A stretch of 64,000 bases of DNA from Mucinivorans hirudinis (GCA_000723505.1 HG934468.1:1830798-1894797); one strand, 5' to 3'; positions 18,122-25,864 are shown, counted from the first letter of the stretch. Numbers and translations: made by a program. The notes: generated from the letters alone by a model not told the origin.

Positions 18122-18431
18122 TGCGTCCCTTCTTTCTGTTTTTATTCTTGTTAATGATTTCAAGCTCTTCCATCGTGTTGTAGAGCGGTTCGGAAAGAAG
18201 CTCTTTAATGGCTTTGGTATAACCCAATGCTTTTGCCAGTGCCACATAGGATGCTAAAGAGATGGTATGCTTTTGCTCAAATTTAGCAATAGTTGGGGAT
18301 GGAACTCCACTAAGTTCAGAGAGAGCCTCGCGTGAAAGTCCCTTTTCTAATCTACGCTTTTGTAAGCTACCCGCAAGAGTGGCTAATAATTCATCAAGCG
18401 TATCAATATTGAAATTATAGAGCAATGGCAT
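18105..18431 (-). CDS. XRE-family (HipB-like) regulator of a broken hipBA pair
   Basis: A 108-aa protein with an XRE HTH at residues about 20-75 (LSREALSELSGVPSPTIAKFEQ). I use the ATG at 18431; the frame is open to 18518. Its partner toxin is reduced to 31 codons. It may persist as an orphan antitoxin or repressor, able to buffer a related HipA (inference). Confidence 0.75.
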   Translation of the reverse strand: MPLLYNFNIDTLDELLATLAGSLQKRRLEKGLSREALSELSGVPSPTIAKFEQKHTISLASYVALAKALGYTKAIKELLSEPLYNTMEELEIINKNKNRKKGRNEISK

Positions 18432-18562
18432 ACTATAGTATCTTAAATTGCGAAAAAACAACCTTATTGAATAACATTGTATCCAATACAAAGACAATGC
18501 CTTTTTGTCGGAAAACAAAACAATCTAAATTAAATTTGGTCGTTTGATATTTTATTGCGTAA

Positions 18563-18577
18563 TTTGCGTAACGCAAA
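18563..18577. promoter_or_regulatory. Palindromic operator candidate upstream of ATPase
   Basis: TTTGCGTAACGCAAA is a perfect 7+1+7 inverted repeat. GCGTAA also occurs just before (about 18557) and after (about 18581) it, so three GCGTAA units lie within 30 bp, about 25 nt upstream of the ATPase ATG. Likely a repressor or iteron-like binding site. Confidence 0.5.
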
Positions 18578-18603
18578 CAGCGTAACGACTAAAATGTAGC
18601 GAT

Positions 18604-19728
18604 ATGAAGCCAAATAATCCTTTCCTGATAACGGGATATTATAGCCCGGAGTATTTTTGTGATAGAACACAAGAGACCGAGACGATGATCAATGCTCTGC
18701 ACAACGGAAGGAACATCACCTTGATAGCTCCTCGCCGTATGGGAAAAACAGGGCTTATTAAAAATGTATTCTATAAACTACAAGAGCAGCAACCGGACAT
18801 TGTAACGCTCTATATGGACATCTACTCAACTCAAAATTTGGGCGACTTTATCCGGCTTTTTGCCAGTACGGTACTGGGCAAATTGGACTCAGCACCACAA
18901 AAGGCACTTAGCCGTGTGGGACAGTTTTTGAAAAGTTGCCGCCCGGCATTCACCTTCGATGAGCTGACAGGTGCACCGAAAGTAACTATTGACATCGCTA
19001 CATCGTCCGAGGAAACAACGCTCAAAGAGATTTTTGAATACCTACAATCGTCCGAAAAACGGTGTTATATCGCTATTGATGAGTTTCAGCAGATTGCCGA
19101 GTATCCCGAAAAGGGAGTGGAAGCACTATTGCGTTCCTATATTCAGTTTATACCGAGTATCAATTTCGTCTTTGCAGGGAGCAAACAGCACGTTATGCAG
19201 GAGATGTTTCTATCAGCAAAGCGTCCGTTTTACCAAAGCACACAGACGCTATCCATTGACAGAATCGACAAAGCGGAGTATTATCACTTTGCAGCAGAGT
19301 TTTTCGAGCAGCAAGGACGAGGGTTAAACGAGCCTACGTTTGATTACCTATACGATGAGTTCAACGGTCACACGTGGTACATTCAAGTGTTACTGAATCG
19401 GCTTTATGGATATAGTCAGCCGATAGATATTCAGTTGGTCCGTTATGCTGTTGAAGAGGTTGTTGCCGAATCGACTTACACTTATGAAAACCTTTTGGCA
19501 GCATACACCTCCACAAGCATAAAGTTGCTCAAAGCTGTTGCCAAAGCACGATGCGTCAAGGAGATAAACTCAGGTGAGTTCATTGGCGAGTATAAGCTCA
19601 AGGCGGCAAGCAGTGTAAACTCAGCCCTCAAAAAACTAATCAACAACGAGCTAATATACAAATCCGCAGATGGCTATATCGTGTACGACCGATTTATGGC
19701 GATGTGGCTGAGTGAGTTGATTTTCTAA
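18604..19728 (+). CDS. AAA/STAND-type ATP-binding protein
   Basis: A 374-aa P-loop ATPase of the family annotated 'ATP-binding protein/AAA_14-like archaeal ATPase'. Walker A is APRRMGKTGL (about residues 42-51) and Walker B is CYIAIDEFQQ (about 154-163). Residues 300-374 form a winged-helix-like tail. It is convergent with the retron reverse transcriptase, 19 nt apart. Members occur on mobile elements and in defence islands; substrate unknown. A link to the retron is unproven because it lies on the other strand. Confidence 0.85.
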   Translation: MKPNNPFLITGYYSPEYFCDRTQETETMINALHNGRNITLIAPRRMGKTGLIKNVFYKLQEQQPDIVTLYMDIYSTQNLGDFIRLFASTVLGKLDSAPQKALSRVGQFLKSCRPAFTFDELTGAPKVTIDIATSSEETTLKEIFEYLQSSEKRCYIAIDEFQQIAEYPEKGVEALLRSYIQFIPSINFVFAGSKQHVMQEMFLSAKRPFYQSTQTLSIDRIDKAEYYHFAAEFFEQQGRGLNEPTFDYLYDEFNGHTWYIQVLLNRLYGYSQPIDIQLVRYAVEEVVAESTYTYENLLAAYTSTSIKLLKAVAKARCVKEINSGEFIGEYKLKAASSVNSALKKLINNELIYKSADGYIVYDRFMAMWLSELIF

Positions 19729-19747
19729 CAAATAGGTCTTTAAACTT

Positions 19748-20608
19748 TTACTTGTTAGTGGACTTGACTTTATTGCAATACCTGCGTAGTCCGTCATAGC
19801 TTTTTCGCTTGATATCATTGTCTGAATGTTCCTTTGTTTCAGCATTCAATCTAACTAATCGTTTATAGTAGCTATGTTCCAATTTTAGGCGATTATTTTG
19901 GCAGACAACCCCTGTGATGATTGGATTATTTGTCTTATAGAAGGTTTTATTATGACTAATTCTGTATCCATCCTGCTTTAAAATGTCAAGAATATCCTGG
20001 ACTTTATCTTTAAAGCATTTCTTAGAAGAAAATGTCAAGTCATCTACAAAAGATGAAAATTTAATATCATTTTGCACTGCAAATACCTCAAGCTTTATCC
20101 CTGTTTTCATAAAAAGAAGATTTGCAAGAAGTGTGGACGTAGGAACCCCTTGAGGGAGCTGATATTTGTATGTAGTCAGTTGTGTTAATATTCTTGATAT
20201 AGTAGGAGTGCAGCCAATTTCAATAAAAAAATCAAATACTTGCGTGTTATTTATTGAAGGAAAATAGGATTTAAGATCTGTTGTAAATATATATTTGTTG
20301 CCTTGATGATGTTTGGCATTAAGAACATTGTCTTTTTTTGCCACACCTCCATAAGCGTATGAAGGGATATCAACATGAGAAAGTAGAAATCTATATATTC
20401 TCTTTTGAATCTTCTTTAATTCAATCTTTGTAGAGTTTAGTTGTCTCTTTTTGGGTTGACCATTGATAATAACAGGATTGCCTGTATTCTTGTCAATTTT
20501 TATTTTTTCCCACGAAATATAATAATCACCAATGTTATCAATAATATTCTGAATATTATTGATATCTGTTTTTAAGATGTAACATAGGTGCTTTATATTA
20601 GTGATCAT
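19748..20608 (-). CDS. Retron-type reverse transcriptase
   Basis: 286 aa. Retron hallmarks are visible: NAKHH (97-101, the NAxxH element), catalytic Asp111 in TTDLKSYFPSI, LPQG (151-154), FVDD (187-190) as the YxDD box and ITG (231-233) at the VTG position. Retron RTs copy the msd part of their own ncRNA into msDNA, priming from a 2'-OH guanosine. Upstream lie a small membrane gene and an ncRNA with matching a1/a2 repeats. FVDD replaces the usual YADD, which still keeps both Asp residues. Confidence 0.92.
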   Translation of the reverse strand: MITNIKHLCYILKTDINNIQNIIDNIGDYYISWEKIKIDKNTGNPVIINGQPKKRQLNSTKIELKKIQKRIYRFLLSHVDIPSYAYGGVAKKDNVLNAKHHQGNKYIFTTDLKSYFPSINNTQVFDFFIEIGCTPTISRILTQLTTYKYQLPQGVPTSTLLANLLFMKTGIKLEVFAVQNDIKFSSFVDDLTFSSKKCFKDKVQDILDILKQDGYRISHNKTFYKTNNPIITGVVCQNNRLKLEHSYYKRLVRLNAETKEHSDNDIKRKSYDGLRRYCNKVKSTNK

Positions 20609-20623
20609 AGTGTTAAAAAGAAA

Positions 20624-20860
20624 TTAGAGAGCTGATAAGTTGTAGATTAACTGTGCAATTATAAGTAGTAGTATAAGTATCCACTTTATTAATTTACACA
20701 CAGTGCGAAGGAGTCTATGAAAGCACACTACGCAATTTTCTAACGAAACAAAAAACAATGATAACTCATTGATTTTTTGAATTTTTCTCATCATTGAAGA
20801 GCAATGAGAGGATGATGTTTTTCCTCTTTTTGAAGGAACAATTTTGAAATTTTCTTTCAT
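20624..20860 (-). CDS. Small single-pass membrane protein of the retron
   Basis: A 78-aa protein with a basic, Ser-rich N-terminus and one strongly hydrophobic helix at about residues 57-74 (KWILILLLIIAQLIYN). It lies 15 nt upstream of the RT gene and 62 nt after the ncRNA, so all three share a transcript. Known retrons such as Ec48 carry a small membrane effector that permeabilises the cell when the retron is triggered. By position this is the effector candidate here, but its sequence alone proves nothing more than membrane insertion. Confidence 0.6.
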   Translation of the reverse strand: MKENFKIVPSKRGKTSSSHCSSMMRKIQKINELSLFFVSLENCVVCFHRLLRTVCKLIKWILILLLIIAQLIYNLSAL

Positions 20861-20922
20861 GTTTATAAATATTAAAAGTTAAACTGGCAATATTGCCATG
20901 TCCACAATCAATATTCAGTAAA

Positions 20923-21153
20923 TCAATTAATACTATAAACATTGTCCTTCTTTTTACTCTCTATTTTCACATGTCCAAAAAAATTGAAACATATTATATA
21001 AGGCATACTCTGATACGTCTTATTCAGGGCAAATAATCAGTTTATAGCAGTATAGACTATAAAGGGCTGTGCTGAATAGTAGTCAGATGTATGTCCCACG
21101 AAAACCTTTCGGTTGTGATTTGGTAATCACTTTAATTTGGTAGTATTAATTGA
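20923..21153 (-). ncRNA. Retron msr-msd ncRNA candidate
   Basis: Read on the - strand, a1 (21153-21141) and a2 (20935-20923) form a perfect 13-bp inverted repeat containing CAATTAATACTA. After a1 come two short msr hairpins: GTGATT-ACCA-AATCAC (21130-21115) and AACC-GAAA-GGTT (21114-21103). Then comes a long interrupted stem for msd (21096-21002): GG-CATAC-TCTGA-TATTCAG pairing with CTGAATA-TCAGA-GTATG-CC and an inner TTTATAG/CTATAAA hairpin. Size, order and position upstream of the RT fit retrons. The branching G cannot be fixed; a G near 21130 is plausible. Confidence 0.82.
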
Positions 21154-21402
21154 ATGGAATTGTCCTTCTTCCACTCCTATATTTCAAAGAACGAATACGT
21201 TGCAAAGATAAATATTTTATTACTAATTACAAATAAAATATCAAACCAATATAGGATTCAAGCAACAGATATCGCAACCAAAAGCACTGAGAAATCAGTG
21301 CTTTTTACGTTTAAACCAATGAAGTCAGGATTTGAAATAAACTTTTATCTTGGCAATAGACTATTCTATATTCGAGAGCAAGAACTTTGTTTCGGCATAT
21401 GA
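21154..21402 (+). CDS. Uncertain small ORF
   Basis: An 82-codon frame reading away from the retron. It has a hydrophobic patch (INILLLITNKI) and no recognised family. It overlaps the retron promoter on the opposite strand. It may be a spurious frame in A+T-rich DNA. Confidence 0.25.
   Translation: MELSFFHSYISKNEYVAKINILLLITNKISNQYRIQATDIATKSTEKSVLFTFKPMKSGFEINFYLGNRLFYIREQELCFGI
21203..21210 (-). promoter_or_regulatory. Retron promoter -7 box (TATCTTTG)
   Basis: On the - strand TATCTTTG matches TAnnTTTG and lies about 50 nt upstream of a1. It is the best candidate promoter for the ncRNA, membrane protein and RT unit. Confidence 0.6.
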
Positions 21403-21631
21403 GAATGTATATACTACCTTGGATAAACCAATGGCGAAATCACTACCTATATTGATGCAAGCATCACAGAGACGATTTTAAGCGCAGAAATTATATATTG
21501 TTGATTATCTGCATTTTATCCAGTTCTTAGCCAATCGCTGTAACTTTCTGATTTAGAATAATATATACTTCCTGCATCGGTAAATAACTCGCTGATTTAC
21601 AGCAAATTACATTCAAAACATTTTTACTTTA

Positions 21632-21657
21632 AGTGCTCAAAATGAGCACTTTTTTTG
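21632..21657 (+). terminator. Intrinsic terminator
   Basis: AGTGCTCA (21632-21639) and TGAGCACT (21643-21650) form an 8-bp stem with an AAA loop, followed by seven T residues. Confidence 0.8.
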
Positions 21658-21782
21658 TTTTACTTTTATTCTAAGTAAACTTCCGTTTACTCTGTTTTAC
21701 TACATTTTCCGACCATTTTCTTAGCCATTTCTTAGCCAATGTCAGACGGGTTGAATTTCTTTGACCCAGAATGTCGTCAGTT

Positions 21783-21842
21783 TAGACGAAGTTAGACGAG
21801 GATGGACGAGCTTAGACACCAGTAGACGCAGATAGACGGAGA
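21783..21842 (+). repeat. Six TAGACG iterons at exact 10-bp spacing
   Basis: Units start at 21783, 21793, 21803, 21813, 21823 and 21833: TAGACGaagt, TAGACGagga, TgGACGagct, TAGACaccag, TAGACGcaga, TAGACGgaga. A 10-bp step places all copies on one helix face. A related array precedes the decayed module at 60.1 kb, so the array travels with this gene family. Likely binding sites for the integrase, its HTH partner or an initiator. Confidence 0.8.
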
Positions 21843-21928
21843 TAACAGGCGAAATAACCTTCCACAACCTTGGAGATATAATAGGTGAAATAACTATTGA
21901 TGACATTTTCGTCTTCATATATTCCACT

Positions 21929-21966
21929 TGTAACGTTACAGAGCATCCTAATGGTGCTCTTTTTTA
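21929..21966 (+). terminator. Palindrome plus terminator before the integration genes
   Basis: TGTAACGTTACA (21929-21940) is a perfect 12-bp palindrome. It abuts GAGCATC (21941-21947) pairing with GGTGCTC (21953-21959, one G-T pair), then TTTTTTT. This would insulate the genes at 21997 onward from upstream transcription. Confidence 0.65.
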
Positions 21967-21996
21967 TTTCTCGATAACCGTCATAATAAATAATAT

Positions 21997-23145
21997 ATGA
22001 GTAGCAATTTTGAAATCACAAAGACCTGTGAGCTTTGTGGCAGTAGCTTTATTGCCAGAAAACTCACCACACAGTACTGTTCTCATCAGTGCTCACAGCG
22101 TGCCTATAAACTCAGAAAAAGAGATGAACGAATAAAGGCAGTAGCTGATAGCGAAACAACAACGTTTGGATTAGCACAAAAAAAATCAAACGAATTTAAC
22201 CCAATTCAAAACGATTCCACTAGTCTTAATAGAAAAGAGTTTTTAAATGTGCTAGAGGCATCGGAATTATTAGGTGTTTGTAGAGCAACAATCAACAACT
22301 ACTGCGTTCAAGGCAAATTAAAATGTATTAAGATGAATAGGAAAATTTTTATCAGGCGCAATGACATTGAGCAGCTCTTTGAAAGTGCGCCACCCTACGT
22401 GGTGACTCCACGAAAAGCAAAAACGCAAGAACCGACTGAGGCGGTATCTGAAGAGTGTATTACCGAATTTTACACGGCAGATGAGTTGGCAACGAAATTT
22501 GGGTACTCCAAATCTGCTATTCATAAAATGGCAGCAAGTAAACACATTCCCAAAACGACTCATAATGGTAGCTATCTGTACAGCAAGAGACACTTTGACG
22601 AAGCATTTGCCGGAAAACAAGTTGATGAGTCAATTACTGAATGGTACACAGTGGAGCAAATTATGGAGCTCTACTCTATGACCAAAAATTCGGTTTACTC
22701 CTTAACCAGCGAACGGGCAATCACCAAAAAGAACCAATCCGGCAAGACTCTCTATGATAAATCAGAGATAGATACAATTCTTCAGCCTCGATTGGGAGAT
22801 GCTTCAATCGTCGAGTGGTACACAAACGATGAGATTAAAGATGTATACGGTTTTGAGCCGGGATATGTCGCAAGTTTTGTCTTCAAGAACAAAATCCCCA
22901 AGAAACGGATCGGAAACAAAGGCTACTACTCCAAACAGCACTTTGACAAAGCGGTCGCCGAGCGTAAACCATCCACAGAGTACATTACTGTCGATAAAGC
23001 AATGGAGTTATACCGTATGAGCAGAGATGCTGTATATGCCTGCGTAAAACGTCACAACATACCTAAGATTAAAGAGGGGCCAATCATCAAACTGCAAAAG
23101 TCGGCACTCGAAGCATTGTTTAATCCAGTAAAATTATACATATAG
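21997..23145 (+). CDS. Zinc-finger / multi-HTH DNA-binding protein of the integration module
   Basis: A 382-aa protein. The N-terminus has a Cys cluster, CELCGSSFIA...YCSHQCSQRAYK (residues about 11-42), like a TRASH-type finger. Four to five excisionase-like (HTH_17) units follow: LNVLEASELLGVCRATINNYC near 77, TADELATKFGYSKSAIHKM near 161, TVEQIMELYSMTKNSVYSL near 220, TNDEIKDVYGFEPGYVASF near 275 and TVDKAMELYRMSRDAVYAC near 328. Tandem HTH units could bind the phased TAGACG array just upstream. It is followed at 2 nt by the integrase and probably acts with it in recombination directionality or repression. Confidence 0.85.
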   Translation: MSSNFEITKTCELCGSSFIARKLTTQYCSHQCSQRAYKLRKRDERIKAVADSETTTFGLAQKKSNEFNPIQNDSTSLNRKEFLNVLEASELLGVCRATINNYCVQGKLKCIKMNRKIFIRRNDIEQLFESAPPYVVTPRKAKTQEPTEAVSEECITEFYTADELATKFGYSKSAIHKMAASKHIPKTTHNGSYLYSKRHFDEAFAGKQVDESITEWYTVEQIMELYSMTKNSVYSLTSERAITKKNQSGKTLYDKSEIDTILQPRLGDASIVEWYTNDEIKDVYGFEPGYVASFVFKNKIPKKRIGNKGYYSKQHFDKAVAERKPSTEYITVDKAMELYRMSRDAVYACVKRHNIPKIKEGPIIKLQKSALEALFNPVKLYI

Positions 23146-23147
23146 TT

Positions 23148-24260
23148 ATGGCAAAAAAGTCAGCAACCCTACGACAAGATGAAATTTCAAAAGGACGAAT
23201 TTCTCTTTACATTCAGTATTATCCCCCTATTCGTAATCCACGCACGATGAAGATGGTGCAACGTGAGACACTGAACATCTATCTCCACAAAAACCCTGCG
23301 GATGACATCGAGCGAAAGCACAATGAGGATATGATGGTCAAAGCAAAGACCATTCACGCACAGCGAGTGCAATCCATCGTCAATGATGAATACGACTTCT
23401 TTGACAAACACCTGCTTGATGAGGATTTCCTGAAATACTACTACGAGTATGTAAAGACCAAGCCCGGCAAATGGCTCTATGTGTTTCAGCATTTTATCCG
23501 ATTCGTTGACGGCAAATGTTCGTTCAAAGAGGTTACGGTCGATCTATGTCGCCGTTTTGGCGAATATCTGCTCAACGATGCCACACAACTCGAAAATAGC
23601 AATGTGAAGTTAAAAACGAACTCCGCAGCCGGCTATTTTTCGACATTCAGAGCTATGCTAAAAATAGCTTATCGAGAGAAACGGCTCAAGGAGAACGTAA
23701 ATGACTACATCGAAAAGATTCAGTGGGAACAAACCAAGCGTGAGTACCTCACCTTTGATGAAGTGCAAAAGCTTATCGACACTCCGTGCGATATACCTGT
23801 GCTAAAATACGCCTCGATGTTTTCAATAATGACAGGGCTGCGTATCAGTGATATTCTCCAGCTCGAATGGGAACACATCGTCAACCTTCCTCGCCAAGGG
23901 TGGTCAATCCGTATGGTTACGCAGAAGACCAAAACGCAAGCCAATCTACCTATTAGCGATGAAGCCCTCGAATGGTGCGGTAAACGCACGACAGGACGTG
24001 TATTTAAGAATCTTCAGCGGTCAATGGTGCAGTTCCCATTGCAAAGATGGATTAAAGAGGCCGGGATTGAAAAGCATATCACGTTCCATTGCTTTCGCCA
24101 CACATTTGCAGCATTACAGCTCTCCTCGGGCGAGGATATATACACAGTATCGAAGATGTTGACGCACAAACACGTCTCAACTACTGAGATTTATGCTGAT
24201 TTGGTTAGCGAAAAGAAAGTGAAATCGGCAAACCGAATCTCGTTTAAGAAAAAGGAGTGA
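23148..24260 (+). CDS. Tyrosine integrase of the element
   Basis: A 370-aa integrase with all domains: an N-terminal arm-binding-type part (to about 90), SAM-like core-binding domain (about 90-195) and catalytic domain with Arg in TGLRISDILQLEW (about 227), Lys in TQKTK (about 260), HCFRHTFAA (about 309-317), the LTHKH box (about 334) and nucleophile Tyr in TTEIYADL (about 344). It should integrate and excise the element at an att site. No tRNA gene or obvious att repeat is visible nearby, so the ends are not fixed here. Confidence 0.95.
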   Translation: MAKKSATLRQDEISKGRISLYIQYYPPIRNPRTMKMVQRETLNIYLHKNPADDIERKHNEDMMVKAKTIHAQRVQSIVNDEYDFFDKHLLDEDFLKYYYEYVKTKPGKWLYVFQHFIRFVDGKCSFKEVTVDLCRRFGEYLLNDATQLENSNVKLKTNSAAGYFSTFRAMLKIAYREKRLKENVNDYIEKIQWEQTKREYLTFDEVQKLIDTPCDIPVLKYASMFSIMTGLRISDILQLEWEHIVNLPRQGWSIRMVTQKTKTQANLPISDEALEWCGKRTTGRVFKNLQRSMVQFPLQRWIKEAGIEKHITFHCFRHTFAALQLSSGEDIYTVSKMLTHKHVSTTEIYADLVSEKKVKSANRISFKKKE

Positions 24261-24353
24261 TAGTCGATTTATGCAAAATATTTTTCGACTTTTCCGAAAA
24301 CATTAAACCGCTCGTAAATGTATGCTCTATTCTTTTTGAAATAGCATACAACT

Positions 24354-24746
24354 ATGGCAAACGGCACACTAACTTTTGATCAGCTCCCACAGGCAGTTGA
24401 GACACTAAACAAAAATATCGAGTCGCTTATCGGACTGGTAAATACGATGAGTGAACGCATATCGGTGATTGAGCAGACAATGACAGGTAGAGAGATTCCT
24501 ATGGACGTAGAAGAGGCTTCGGTCTTAATTAAACGCACCAAAGGGACTCTCTACAAAATGGTCTGCAACAAAGAGGTTCCATTTCACAAGAAGGGCAACC
24601 GGCTTATCTTTTACAAAAATGAGCTACTGGATTGGCTCTCGGATGATACCAACAATGAAGCAGGAGCAAGTGGCATTGTATCGACTGTTGTTGACGAGTC
24701 CGAGATTACCGATTTAGCAAAATTAATACGCAAGAACCGAGTATAA
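24354..24746 (+). CDS. Excisionase-like HTH protein
   Basis: A 130-aa protein with a coiled N-terminal region (LNKNIESLIGLVNTMSERISV) and an HTH_17/excisionase domain at about residues 52-95 (MDVEEASVLIKRTKGTLYKMV...LIFYKNELLDWL). Such proteins commonly follow integrases in Bacteroidales elements and bias recombination towards excision or control transcription. Confidence 0.8.
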   Translation: MANGTLTFDQLPQAVETLNKNIESLIGLVNTMSERISVIEQTMTGREIPMDVEEASVLIKRTKGTLYKMVCNKEVPFHKKGNRLIFYKNELLDWLSDDTNNEAGASGIVSTVVDESEITDLAKLIRKNRV

Positions 24747-24763
24747 TTCTTAATCAAAACACT

Positions 24764-25012
24764 ATGACACAACAAATTGCCACGCAAATACAGCAAGAGT
24801 ACACAACTATTATGAAAGAGACAAAGGAGTTGCTTAATGCAGCGTTCGATGCGGTTGACTTAACATTCAAAGAACATCTTCGGGACATCCATCATCAAGA
24901 TGCCTTGAATAGAGCAATAAACTCATCAAAAAGTGCGTGTGATTCTTTGACTGAGTATCGTATTCGATTGGAAATGATGCTGAGTCTTACTCAAACAATG
25001 GACAAAAAATAA
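24764..25012 (+). CDS. Small helical hypothetical protein
   Basis: An 82-aa all-helical protein, 17 nt after the excisionase-like gene. No family recognised. It may be an accessory of the same operon. Confidence 0.6.
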   Translation: MTQQIATQIQQEYTTIMKETKELLNAAFDAVDLTFKEHLRDIHHQDALNRAINSSKSACDSLTEYRIRLEMMLSLTQTMDKK

Positions 25013-25023
25013 CCGAGAAGTGT

Positions 25024-25031
25024 TATCTTTG
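25024..25031 (+). promoter_or_regulatory. -7 box (TATCTTTG) of the Hc1-like gene
   Basis: TATCTTTG matches TAnnTTTG, 37 nt upstream of the ATG at 25069. Confidence 0.65.
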
Positions 25032-25068
25032 CACTCCAAATTTTATAACAACTAAAAAACAAATTACG

Positions 25069-25242
25069 ATGAAAGAACTACTTGAAAAAATCGAAGCTGC
25101 ATATGCGGCATTCAAAACTGACGCTACGGCTCAGGCTGAAAATGGCAACAAAGCTGCCGGAACTCGTGCTCGCAAGGCATCCTTGGAACTTGAGAAATTG
25201 ATGAAAGAGTTTCGCAAAACCTCTATCGAGGCTTCAAAATAG
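25069..25242 (+). CDS. Histone H1-like (Hc1) nucleoid protein
   Basis: A 57-aa protein starting MKELLEKIEAAYAAFKTDA and containing AGTRARKASLELEKLMKEFRK. This is the small Hc1-type protein seen in Bacteroidetes, a Lys/Ala-rich helical DNA compaction protein. It has its own promoter and terminator. Its position at the edge of the integration module suggests an architectural role for the element, but housekeeping copies also exist. Confidence 0.8.
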   Translation: MKELLEKIEAAYAAFKTDATAQAENGNKAAGTRARKASLELEKLMKEFRKTSIEASK

Positions 25243-25265
25243 TCTGTGTGACTTTGAAGCGTTAC

Positions 25266-25296
25266 TGAGATCCCAGCAACGGGGTCTCAGTTTTTT
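25266..25296 (+). terminator. Intrinsic terminator after Hc1
   Basis: TGAGATCCC (25266-25274) pairs with GGGGTCTCA (25281-25289; one G-T pair) around AGCAAC, followed by TTTTTT. Confidence 0.85.
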
Positions 25297-25567
25297 ATTC
25301 TATGACCCTGCGTGCAATCCAGAGAAACACCATAAAGATAAAAAATGAGATGGTGAGTAAGGTGATTATGGATAACCAAATAGGGAAACCAAGCCCCCAA
25401 CTAAGAGCAAAAGCCGTACCCTCCAAAATGCCCAGTGGATTTATAGACTCCAACTGAAACACATCACTCTGGGGAGCTATCAGAAAAGACAATACACAAA
25501 ACAGCAATATCAGCCCAGCGACCGATATTGCTATTGTTTTGAGGTTGTATTTGGTGATGTTGGTCAA
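25295..25567 (-). CDS. Two-TM small membrane protein
   Basis: A 90-aa protein with two hydrophobic helices (about residues 12-31 and 58-84). The frame begins with TTG directly after the HU stop codon, so it may be translated by coupling. No family recognised. Confidence 0.5.
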   Translation of the reverse strand: MTNITKYNLKTIAISVAGLILLFCVLSFLIAPQSDVFQLESINPLGILEGTAFALSWGLGFPIWLSIITLLTISFFIFMVFLWIARRVIE

Positions 25568-25840
25568 CTACTTGATTACCTTTTGAAACTCTTTGGCCGG
25601 TTTAAACGCGGCTATTTTATGGGCAGGGATAGTAATGGTCGTGTTCTTAGAGATGTTACGAGCCACCTTTTCTGCGCGCTCTTTAATCAGAAAAGTGCCG
25701 AAGCCTCTGAGGTAAATATTCTCACCCTCAGCCATCGTGCTCTTAATCGAGTCCATTGAAGCCTCAATAACGGCAGCAATAGTGCCTTTTTCAATACCGG
25801 TTTTTTTAGCCACCGAGCTTATTAATTCTGCTTTTGTCAT
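25568..25840 (-). CDS. HU-family DNA-binding protein
   Basis: A 90-aa HU/IHF protein: MTKAELISSVAKKTG start, dimer core, GFGTF turn (about residues 46-50) and C-terminal FKPAKEFQ. I use the ATG at 25840, not the upstream extension to 25894, because it matches the family N-terminus. HU bends DNA and supports recombination and nucleoid structure. A -7 box lies 25 nt upstream. Confidence 0.92.
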   Translation of the reverse strand: MTKAELISSVAKKTGIEKGTIAAVIEASMDSIKSTMAEGENIYLRGFGTFLIKERAEKVARNISKNTTITIPAHKIAAFKPAKEFQKVIK

Positions 25841-25864
25841 TGTTATATTATTATAGTTATAACA

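Larger units (their letters stand above)
21403..21996 (+). other. 594-nt gap: control region of the integration module
   Basis: There is no gene here. It holds a terminator at 21632, a hairpin AGTAAAC-ttcc-GTTTACT near 21675, three TTCTTAGCCA copies (near 21527, 21717 and 21728), the 10-bp phased TAGACG array (21783-21842), AGGyGAAATAAC at 21847 and 21883, a palindrome TGTAACGTTACA (21929-21940) and a second terminator at 21941. This density of repeats upstream of an integrase is expected for arm-type or excision-protein sites. Confidence 0.6.

Noticed and set aside
19748-20608. Group II intron maturase or diversity-generating retroelement RT
   Set aside because: No maturase/X or HNH domains, no intron domain V hairpin, and no template/variable repeat pair near the gene. 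The NAxxH and ITG elements and the a1/a2 ncRNA favour a retron.
21783-21842. CRISPR-like array
   Set aside because: The repeat is only 6 bp in a 10-bp step, with no spacers of CRISPR length and no cas genes in the window.
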